A DNA stretch of 64,000 bases from Alistipes provencensis. Lineage in GTDB: Bacteria; Bacteroidota; Bacteroidia; Bacteroidales; Rikenellaceae. The stretch covers positions 496,001 to 560,000 of the forward strand of contig NZ_LT559262.1 in assembly GCF_900083545.1 (NCBI RefSeq), written 5' to 3'. Below are positions 55,404 through 62,768 of this stretch, in pieces (positions within the stretch are counted from its first letter, which is position 1; every line of letters starts with the position of its first letter). The notes under the pieces are model-generated. The model saw only the letters and a program-made list of their open reading frames with translations, ran no database searches and was not told the origin of the DNA. Position numbers and translations under genes: made by a program.

Positions 55404-56945
55404 TTAATAGGGATTTTGTTTCAAGGTGCCGTGTGCCTGATCGATCTCCGACTGCGGGATCGGCAGGTGTTTCTTGGCATCGGTGTAACCGCGGCTGCCG
55501 AGTACTTCCTCAGCTTTTCCGTAACGCACGAGATCCCAGAAACGGTGACCTTCGAGCGCGAACTCCAGCCGATTCTCCAGCAATAGATTGTCGAGTGTCG
55601 CCGTGCGCCGCTTGGCCGCAAAGGCCGCATCATCGGCCTTCATGCCGAAGGCCCGTGCGCGGACCTGATTGAAATAATCGTCAGCCTCGTCCTGGTCGCC
55701 GTTCGTGCGCACGATCAGTTCCGACGCTATCAGCAGCGTTTCGGCATAACGCCATACGCGGTAGTTATTACGGAAATTCAGCTCCGGAGCGTTGCCCGTA
55801 TATTTGTCGTGGCCGTCAGCTCGTCCCAGGTATTTGCGGTTAAAATAACCCGTATCGTCGTAACGGGGCGTGTAGGTCGCCTCGGGGTGCTGCTGCTGGT
55901 ATTTGTCAAAGTTCAGGATGGTGGCGTCCCGGCGCGTATCGTCGCCTTCATAAGAATTGTAGAGCGCCTCCTCGACGGGTTCGAAACCGTAGCCGCCCGT
56001 ATCCCATTCAGGACCCGAATAGCCATTGATTCCAATGAGCGTCGGGAAAACCGTGCCGCCGGCTTTCGTCGGGTTCTCCCAAGTACGGCTGCTGGGCGAA
56101 TCGGTGTAGTTGACCTCGAAGATCGACTCCGAACCCCATTCGCCGTTGTCAGACCAGATGCCTGCAAAATCACTCCGGAGCGAGTAGAGACCCGAACCGA
56201 TGATCTCGCGCATATCGGTCAGCACCGCTCCGTAGCGGGATGCATCCTGCTGATACATGACCACATTGGCACGAAGCATCTGTGCAGCAGCGCGTGTGAA
56301 ACGGCCCAGTTCGGCAGACTTCACGACCTTAGGAAGCCCGCTGCCCGTCAGCGCGGCGTCGAGATCGCCCACAATCCGGGCGTAGACCTCATCGGCCGAA
56401 AGTTGGTCGATCAGATAATCGGGTCCCGTCGGATTGCGGTCGTAGTACGGGACATTGCCGAAGAGTTTCCATAACCAGGTATAATAGTAGGCACGCAGGG
56501 TGTAAGCCTCGGCCTTGATTCGGCTGCGGGCCGAACCCGACATGCCTTCCGCCGTATCGACGTACTGCAACACGGTATTGGCGCGGTAAACCCCCGAGTA
56601 AAAGACGACCCAGAGGACCGACGGCGTATAGTTGGGCGTCGCGGAGAATTTGCGCATGAGCTGCAGGTAGGGAATGTCGGTTTCGTTGGCTCCTCCGACG
56701 CGCACGTCATCCGACATAACATCGGAGACGAATGTCAGCGGACCGTATTCGCCGAAGACGAAATCAGGCCATTGAAGGGGTGCATAGGCCGCCATCAATC
56801 CTTTCATCAGCGTTTCATAGTCGTCGTAATAATCTTTTTCGGGAATTTCCGTCGTGGGATTCACATTCAGGAAATCCGACGTACAGGAGACGGTTGCCGA
56901 CAGGGTCAGCGCCGTCAGTATGGTCAGTATGCGTTTCATGTTCAT
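55404..56945 (-). CDS. SusD/RagB-family lipoprotein
   Basis: A 513-residue outer-surface lipoprotein with signal MKRILTILTALTLSATVSC and the SusD start (SDFLNVNPTTEIPEKDYYDDY). TPR-like helical segments and the closing NRLEFALEGHRFWDLVRYGKAEEVLG motif are typical. It caps the SusC channel and binds the glycan. An ATG two codons upstream (56945) or 56939 may be the start. It follows SusC by 13 bp. Confidence 0.95.
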   Translation of the reverse strand: MNMKRILTILTALTLSATVSCTSDFLNVNPTTEIPEKDYYDDYETLMKGLMAAYAPLQWPDFVFGEYGPLTFVSDVMSDDVRVGGANETDIPYLQLMRKFSATPNYTPSVLWVVFYSGVYRANTVLQYVDTAEGMSGSARSRIKAEAYTLRAYYYTWLWKLFGNVPYYDRNPTGPDYLIDQLSADEVYARIVGDLDAALTGSGLPKVVKSAELGRFTRAAAQMLRANVVMYQQDASRYGAVLTDMREIIGSGLYSLRSDFAGIWSDNGEWGSESIFEVNYTDSPSSRTWENPTKAGGTVFPTLIGINGYSGPEWDTGGYGFEPVEEALYNSYEGDDTRRDATILNFDKYQQQHPEATYTPRYDDTGYFNRKYLGRADGHDKYTGNAPELNFRNNYRVWRYAETLLIASELIVRTNGDQDEADDYFNQVRARAFGMKADDAAFAAKRRTATLDNLLLENRLEFALEGHRFWDLVRYGKAEEVLGSRGYTDAKKHLPIPQSEIDQAHGTLKQNPY

Positions 56946-56958
56946 CGTCGTTTTGAGG

Positions 56959-59900
56959 TTAGAAGGTGATGTTGGCTCCGATGGTGAAGATGCGTGCCGT
57001 GGGGTAAACGCCGCGATCGACGCCCAGCGAAGTTCCGCCGGAGGAAATTTCGGGATCGAAGCCCTCGTACGACGTCAGGGTCCAGAGATTCTCGGCCCCG
57101 ACCCAGAGGCGCAGTCGTTCAATATGGACTTTGCGAAGCAGCACCGAAGGGAATGAATAACCCAACTGAAGGCTGCGCAGACGGAGGAAGGAGCCGTCAT
57201 GCACATAGAGGTCCGATGACTGCCAATTGGTAGCGTCGACATTGCGGGAAAGACGCGGGATACGGGTCGAAGAGCCGGGCCCCGTCCAGCGGTCGAGCAT
57301 ATAGCGCGGCATGTTGAGATAGGGATAGTCCGACCGGTAGGAGGCATCGAAAATGTCGTTGCCGACCGTGGCGTTGAAGAACGCCCCGAGATCGATGCCT
57401 TTCCAAGCTACTGCAAGGTTGAAACCGAAGGTCCAGTCGGGGGCACCCTTGCCGATTTTCACACGGTCGGCATCGTTAATCACTCCGTCGCCATTGCAGT
57501 CAACAAACCTCACGTCGCCCGGGCGTGCATCAGGCTGGAGCATTTCGCCCCGGGAGTTGACATAGTCAGCGACTTCGTCGGCTGTCTGAAAGATGCCCGC
57601 CGTGCGCATGCCGTAGAAGAAGGGGAACGGCTCACCGTTCTCGGCACGGGTGATGGTACCGATATTGCCCAACACGGTGTCGTAATTGGCCCAGCCGTTC
57701 TGGTTGCCCAGGCGGATCAGCCGGTTGCGGATATAAGTGGCATTGCCACCGATGTCGAACGAGACTTTCGACACATGGAAACGGTAGCGGAGGTCGATCT
57801 CCACACCGCTATTTTTCATGTCGCCCACATTACCGTAGGGCCGGGAATTACCGATGTATTGCGGCAACGGAATGGTCATCAGCATACCGTTTGTACGCTT
57901 GTTGAAATAGTCCACCGTCAGCGACAGCCGGCTGTTAAAGAACGTGGCGTCGATACCCACATCGAACTGCTCGGACTCTTCCCATTTCAGGCCGTCATTC
58001 GGATAGCCGCTCGGCGTAGCACCGGGGGCTAATGTATTCAGTCCTCCGGGGCCGAGGATGTAGTCGGTACCACCTGTCACGGTTGAAATGTAGTGGAACG
58101 CACCGATCGACTCGTTACCGTTCAATCCCCAGCTGGCGCGAAGCTTCAGCGAGGAGAGGGCCTTCGAGCGGTTGGCCATGAAGGCTTCGTTGGTGAGGTT
58201 CCATCCCAGCGAAACCGACGGGAAGGTAGCCCATTTATGCGCCGGGCCGAAATTCGACGATCCGTCACGACGAAGCGTAAACTCGGCCATATAACGTTCG
58301 TCGTAATTGTAACTCACGCGCCCGAACCATGACAGCAGCCGGTGGTCGGGCGAGGGCGCTCCCCAGGCACTGCGCGAATTGTCGTCAGATTCGGTCGTGT
58401 CGATCCACGGCTGCGAGGGGTCGCTGATGTCATAACTCGAACCGCCGACATTCTGTGAATGCGAAGACTGCGCCGACTGGCCCAACAGAACCGTCAACCG
58501 ATGCCGTTCGCCCAGCACACAATCGTAGGTCAGCGTGTTTTCGACCTGCCATGTGAAGAGCCGTTCCATACTCGACCAGACCGACGAACGGTCGGCATAA
58601 GTATAACGCCCCAGATAATAGGGCATCTGATAACCGTCGTTGCTGCTGAAGACCAGTTCCGTGCCGTAGGATGATTTAAATTTCAGTCCTTTATAGAGCT
58701 CAATCTCGCCCCAGATATTGCCGATCAGTTTGTCAGCGGCGGACTTGTCGCCCGGCAGGTGCAGCTGGGCAATCGGGTTGACCATGTTGCCGAAATTGTC
58801 GCCTGCGATGGCAAAGACCCGGCCCGAAAAATCAGTCACGGCCGTAGGATGCTCGTTGAGCACCTCCTCGGGGTTGTCGGCATAAACTCCCATGATCGGG
58901 GACATCGAAACGGCACTGCCCAGCACGCTGCCGCGTTCGCTGTTCTCACCGATGCTGCGCGACACGGTGCGCGAATAGGCCATGTTGACACCAGCGCGCG
59001 CCGAACGGAAAAAGCGTTGGTCGGGTTTCTCGAAAAGGGTATAGTTCGTATTGGCCCGGACGCTATAACGGTCATAGTTCGACCGGTTGACATCACCGCC
59101 AATGATACCTTCGTTATACAGATAACCGAACGACAGGTAGTAGTTTACCTTATCGTTGCCGCCGCTGACGCTGGCCTGATGCTCCACGACAGGCGCATTG
59201 TAGTTGAAGAGTTCCTTCTGCCAATTCGTGCCCTTGCCCAGCGCTGCCGGGTTCTCGTAGATCGGGGACAGGCCGCTGTTCATATTCATCTCGTTCATCA
59301 TCACAGCGTATTCATGGGCGTTGAGCACGTCTTTCGTACGCCAGGGGCTCTGCCATCCGTAGGAGAACGAGTAATCGACCGACGTGCGGCCCTTGTTACC
59401 CTGACGGGTCGTGACCAGAATGACGCCATTCGCACCGCGGGCACCGTAAATGGCAGCCGACGCGGCGTCCTTGAGGACCTCGACCGAGAGGATGTCGGCC
59501 GGATTAAGGTAGTCGATATTGCTGCTGACGGGCATCCCGTCGACAATGTAGAGCGGATTGCTGTCGTTGATGGTCCCCACGCCGCGGATGCGTACACGGA
59601 CCCCGGAGCCGGGCTGACCGGAGCTCTGCGTGATGTTCACACCCGACACCATACCTTTCAGCACATTATCGATGCGAGTGCCCGTCACACGTTTCAGGTC
59701 GTCGCCCTTCACGCTGCTGATGGCCGCCGTGACGACGCTTTTACGCTGAACGCCATAGCCGACTACCACCACATTTTCCAACGTCTGGACATCGTCTTTC
59801 AGGACGATCTCCAACGTCCGGTCCGAATCGGCCGGAAGAGTTACCTGCTGCTTCTCATAGCCCATATAGGAGACCTCGAGCCGGTCGGCGCCGGCGGGCA

Positions 59901-60390
59901 GCTGCAGGTAGAAACTGCCGTCCGAAGCGGAGGTGGTTCCCACCGTCGGGAACTGCGGCAACACGATCGTCGCCCCGGTAACGGGCCGTTTTTGCTCGTC
60001 GACCACGATACCTTGTATTTTCCGCTGTGCGGAGGAAGCGGGTGCGGATCGCCGGGGACGAAAGACAGAAATCTTCCGTCCGTCGATCTGATAAGTCAGG
60101 TCAGTCCCTGACAACAGTTGTCGCATGGCCGTCTCGAGTGTCACGTCGTCGACGTGCAGGGAGACCTTCAGGTTCGGATCAACGTCGTTGTCGCGCAGGA
60201 TGATCGAACAGCCGCTTTGTTCGCCGATCCGGTTGAGTATCCGAACGACCGGCTGCTCCTCGGCATGAATCGTGATCCGGGCATCGGACCGGGATTGCGC
60301 CGCGGCCGGCAGCCCCCAGAACAGCAGGCACCCGACCAGCAGCAACTGCCGATACAGGGCATTTTTCAGGTTCAGGTAGAGTTTGTTCAT
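56959..60390 (-). CDS. SusC/RagA TonB-dependent transporter with STN domain
   Basis: A 1143-residue outer-membrane importer. After the signal peptide come an STN domain (about residues 36-110, ITIHAEEQPVVRILNRIGEQ), a carboxypeptidase-regulatory-like domain (about 120-200), the TonB box/plug region (VVGYGVQRKSVVTAAIS) and a 22-strand barrel ending in FTIGANITF. The STN domain is the part that contacts FecR-type anti-sigma factors, matching the fecR and sigma genes just upstream. It imports large glycan fragments together with SusD. Confidence 0.95.
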   Translation of the reverse strand: MNKLYLNLKNALYRQLLLVGCLLFWGLPAAAQSRSDARITIHAEEQPVVRILNRIGEQSGCSIILRDNDVDPNLKVSLHVDDVTLETAMRQLLSGTDLTYQIDGRKISVFRPRRSAPASSAQRKIQGIVVDEQKRPVTGATIVLPQFPTVGTTSASDGSFYLQLPAGADRLEVSYMGYEKQQVTLPADSDRTLEIVLKDDVQTLENVVVVGYGVQRKSVVTAAISSVKGDDLKRVTGTRIDNVLKGMVSGVNITQSSGQPGSGVRVRIRGVGTINDSNPLYIVDGMPVSSNIDYLNPADILSVEVLKDAASAAIYGARGANGVILVTTRQGNKGRTSVDYSFSYGWQSPWRTKDVLNAHEYAVMMNEMNMNSGLSPIYENPAALGKGTNWQKELFNYNAPVVEHQASVSGGNDKVNYYLSFGYLYNEGIIGGDVNRSNYDRYSVRANTNYTLFEKPDQRFFRSARAGVNMAYSRTVSRSIGENSERGSVLGSAVSMSPIMGVYADNPEEVLNEHPTAVTDFSGRVFAIAGDNFGNMVNPIAQLHLPGDKSAADKLIGNIWGEIELYKGLKFKSSYGTELVFSSNDGYQMPYYLGRYTYADRSSVWSSMERLFTWQVENTLTYDCVLGERHRLTVLLGQSAQSSHSQNVGGSSYDISDPSQPWIDTTESDDNSRSAWGAPSPDHRLLSWFGRVSYNYDERYMAEFTLRRDGSSNFGPAHKWATFPSVSLGWNLTNEAFMANRSKALSSLKLRASWGLNGNESIGAFHYISTVTGGTDYILGPGGLNTLAPGATPSGYPNDGLKWEESEQFDVGIDATFFNSRLSLTVDYFNKRTNGMLMTIPLPQYIGNSRPYGNVGDMKNSGVEIDLRYRFHVSKVSFDIGGNATYIRNRLIRLGNQNGWANYDTVLGNIGTITRAENGEPFPFFYGMRTAGIFQTADEVADYVNSRGEMLQPDARPGDVRFVDCNGDGVINDADRVKIGKGAPDWTFGFNLAVAWKGIDLGAFFNATVGNDIFDASYRSDYPYLNMPRYMLDRWTGPGSSTRIPRLSRNVDATNWQSSDLYVHDGSFLRLRSLQLGYSFPSVLLRKVHIERLRLWVGAENLWTLTSYEGFDPEISSGGTSLGVDRGVYPTARIFTIGANITF

Positions 60391-60423
60391 TGTATTGTGA
60401 TTGGTTTAGGTTGTGATGCGTTA

Positions 60424-61404
60424 TCAATTCCGGTCCGTGAGCCGGAGCGTTCCGTCGGTCGTCGTCCAGACATATTTCCGGTCCACGTCGATATAACGGA
60501 GTATCTCGTCGAGCGAGAGGCGCAGGTCGATGCTTCCCGAGAAAGACTCACGGGCAGCTTTTTCACTGCGAACCTCGATACGGATGTTGAAGTGGCGCTG
60601 AAGTTTCTCCAGTATCTCCGGGAACGGCGTGTTGATAAACGACAGGCGTCCATTGACCCAGTCCGCCGCCAGCGTGGTTACGGCCGGATGGGATTCGAAC
60701 AGCCCTGAGGCCCGGTCAAACCGCGCCTGCTGGTCAGGAAGGAGCGAAAGGCGGCGTCCGTCGGCCGCGGCTACCTCCACGCTCCCCTTGAGCAGGTCGA
60801 CCTCGACGGTCCGGGCATCGGCGTAGGCCTGTACATTGAAAGAGGTTCCCAGCACCGTGATATCCAGCACGTCAGTCCGGACGGTGAAAGGACATCCGGC
60901 ATTGCGCGTAACCTCGAAATAACCTTCGCCTTCGAGCCGTACCTGACGGCTCTTGCGACCGAAATCGCCGGCATAGATCAGTTTGGAGCCGGCATTGAGC
61001 CATACCAGGGAACTGTCGGGCAACATGATCTGCGAACGAGTGCCTGCCGGGGCTGTCACTTCGCAAAGGCCCGGATCTACATCGGGACGGAGTACGAAGA
61101 GTGAGGCGGCTCCCAATACGATACCGGCTACAAGAGCGGCGGCAACGCGCATCCAGCTGGGAATCCGCCAAGGTGTCAGCATGCGGCGGGATGCAGCAAT
61201 CCGCTGTTCCACCTCACGGTATCGGATCTTCTTATCAGCCTCGAAACGGGGAATGAGCGACTGAGCGTAAAGGCGGCTCAGCTCCTCGAAGCGCCTGCGG
61301 TGCTGTTCGTCGCTGTGTACAAACTCGAGAAACCGGGTAGCTTCCGAGTCCGACAGGTTCCCGGTCAGGTAGTCAATAATCAGTTCTTCAAAATATTTTT
61401 CCAT
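60424..61404 (-). CDS. FecR-family anti-sigma factor
   Basis: A 326-residue inner-membrane regulator: an N-terminal cytoplasmic helical part (EELIIDYLTGNLSDSEA), one transmembrane helix around residues 90-110 (VAAALVAGIVLGAASLFVL), then the periplasmic FecR and DUF4974-type domains. It holds the neighbouring ECF sigma factor and releases it when the STN domain of the transporter signals glycan. ATG at 61404 (MEKYFEE) is chosen over an upstream start. It lies 33 bp before SusC. Confidence 0.93.
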   Translation of the reverse strand: MEKYFEELIIDYLTGNLSDSEATRFLEFVHSDEQHRRRFEELSRLYAQSLIPRFEADKKIRYREVEQRIAASRRMLTPWRIPSWMRVAAALVAGIVLGAASLFVLRPDVDPGLCEVTAPAGTRSQIMLPDSSLVWLNAGSKLIYAGDFGRKSRQVRLEGEGYFEVTRNAGCPFTVRTDVLDITVLGTSFNVQAYADARTVEVDLLKGSVEVAAADGRRLSLLPDQQARFDRASGLFESHPAVTTLAADWVNGRLSFINTPFPEILEKLQRHFNIRIEVRSEKAARESFSGSIDLRLSLDEILRYIDVDRKYVWTTTDGTLRLTDRN

Positions 61405-61490
61405 CTTGTTAGGGTTTGCATGCACAATAAATACGCACGCGGGTCCCGCATCGTTTAGCAGAACCCGCCGTTTTTTGTTCAGACGGATAA

Positions 61491-62081
61491 TTAGGATTTG
61501 AAGAAGGTCGTGAAAAGATAGACCGTCAGCAACGGTCCCAGTTCGATACGGAGCCGATCGAGGGCATTCTTGATGTGTACCCTCACCGTGACGGGATTGA
61601 TCTGCAGATTCTCAGCAATCTCTTGGGCAGACTCTCCCCGGTAGAAATATTGTTCGAAGACGGCTCGACAGCGTTCAGGAAGCGTCTCGACGACAGCCCG
61701 GATATGTGCCTCTACTTCCTGTGCGGACAGCACCTCGAGCGGATGGGCATCAGTAAGGCACTGTTGTTCAGCAAACAACAATAACTCTCGTTCATATCCC
61801 TCCCGTAGCCGACGGCGGAACAACTGCGAGCGAATATGGCTGATACAGGCATTCCGGACGCTATTGACGAGATATCCGCGCAGGGGTGCACGGTAACGGC
61901 CGCGATGTTCCCATATATTGACAAAGACATCGTTGACAAGCTCTTCGGCACTCACCGGATCGGGAACATAGGTCGCCGCACAGGCGCATAGGTAAGAGAA
62001 ATAGACATCGTACAGAGCCGCGAACGCCTGTTCGCTGCCCCGATTAAGTCCATCGATAATATCCTTCCCTACCGTTTTCAT
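61491..62081 (-). CDS. ECF RNA polymerase sigma factor
   Basis: A 196-residue sigma-70 factor with region 2 (SAEELVNDVFVNIWEHRGRY, DNA- and core-binding) and region 4 (YFYRGESAQEIAENLQINPVTVRVHIKNAL, -35 recognition). It heads the PUL: sigma, FecR, SusC with STN. The gap of 86 bp to fecR contains a hairpin-forming stretch (GCGGGT ... ACCCGC, about 61441-61471). It probably activates its own locus when the glycan is present. Confidence 0.95.
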   Translation of the reverse strand: MKTVGKDIIDGLNRGSEQAFAALYDVYFSYLCACAATYVPDPVSAEELVNDVFVNIWEHRGRYRAPLRGYLVNSVRNACISHIRSQLFRRRLREGYERELLLFAEQQCLTDAHPLEVLSAQEVEAHIRAVVETLPERCRAVFEQYFYRGESAQEIAENLQINPVTVRVHIKNALDRLRIELGPLLTVYLFTTFFKS

Positions 62082-62506
62082 GAGCGGTCAGAATTTACAT
62101 GGGATTCGCTGGATAAAGATACACAGACAAAATGAATCCGCCAACGACCCTATTTATTTTTAATACGCTTCCGGAGGTAGATCCGTTTATATCAATACGG
62201 GATATTGTGAATATGAGCAACGATTTTTTATAGAAAATGGTATCATAATAAGGCAGAAAGAGGATCAGACAATGTTGTAAATCTAAAGCGAAATGGATGA
62301 ACTGCGTGGCAAAGGATGATAATCAGACAAATATCAGGATTTACAAATTCCGTGCAAGTATAAAATGAAATCCACCCTCAGAAAGAGGCAATCTCCGCTT
62401 CGAAAAAAGTTTGTTTGAGGATAGTAAAAACAAACACGTTATAGAAATCCCTATTTGTATCCAAGAATTTAACACATGAACAGAAAATCGAAGATAAAAA
62501 AGATTT

Positions 62507-62526
62507 TGTGTTCCATTTGTGTTCCA
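62507..62526 (+). repeat. TGTGTTCCA pair, right end of island
   Basis: Boxes at 62507-62515 and 62518-62526, again 11 bp apart, 52 bp left of att core 2. Confidence 0.7.
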
Positions 62527-62534
62527 GTAAACGA

Positions 62535-62570
62535 AATCAGCCACCTGCAGATTTTTGCAAGTGGCTGATT
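62535..62570. terminator. hairpin left of att core 2
   Basis: AATCAGCCAC / GTGGCTGATT, 10-base arms and a 16-base loop that itself can pair TGCA with TGCA. No good T tail on either strand, so it may be a site rather than a terminator. Confidence 0.5.
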
Positions 62571-62577
62571 CTCTGTT

Positions 62578-62623
62578 GTCGGGGTGACTGGATTCGAACC
62601 AGCGACCACACGCCCCCCCCAGA
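62578..62623 (-). repeat. att core 2: second copy of the tRNA-Pro 3' half
   Basis: Identical to core 1 from the discriminator through the anticodon loop, except that the G run has eight G instead of six on the coding strand. The 5' half of the tRNA is again absent. It is the right boundary of the first element and the left boundary of the next. Confidence 0.85.
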
Positions 62624-62729
62624 ATTAAATTTTACTTTTTCCAATAAATTTAACGAACTATATTCCAGCGGACTTCACTCACATTCAAAGAGTTGCAGTT
62701 TGCCATTATCGGGAGTTGTTGCGATTTCG

Positions 62730-62749
62730 CGTGTTCCACTTGTGTTCCA
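62730..62749 (+). repeat. TGTGTTCCA pair in the second element
   Basis: Boxes at 62730-62738 (first base C instead of T) and 62741-62749, 11 bp apart and 110 bp right of core 2, the same distance as for core 1. Confidence 0.7.
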
Positions 62750-62768
62750 CGCATTACATGATTTATTC

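Larger units (their letters stand above)
62082..62577. other. gene-poor gap left of att core 2
   Basis: About 500 bp without a credible gene. It is AT-rich. A weak promoter candidate for the sigma gene lies at its left end (TATCTTTA, minus strand, 62114-62121, without a clear -33). Near its right end are a TGTGTTCCA pair (62507-62526) and a hairpin AATCAGCCAC / GTGGCTGATT (62535-62570). The only open frame here (minus strand, 62341-62544) has no recognisable features. Confidence 0.6.
39085..62623. mobile_element. integrated island flanked by tRNA-Pro att cores
   Basis: A 23.5-kb segment bounded by two same-orientation copies of the tRNA-Pro 3' half. The integrase lies directly inside the left end. 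The left 8 kb carries replication-type genes (HTH, primase-like, DnaC-like) and two AAA ATPases; the right 14 kb is a polysaccharide utilization locus. No relaxase, conjugation or capsid genes are seen. The alternative is two independent insertions flanking native DNA. Confidence 0.6.

Noticed and set aside
62341..62544. 67-codon minus-strand frame left of att core 2
   Set aside because: No family features, and its start overlaps the TGTGTTCCA repeats.
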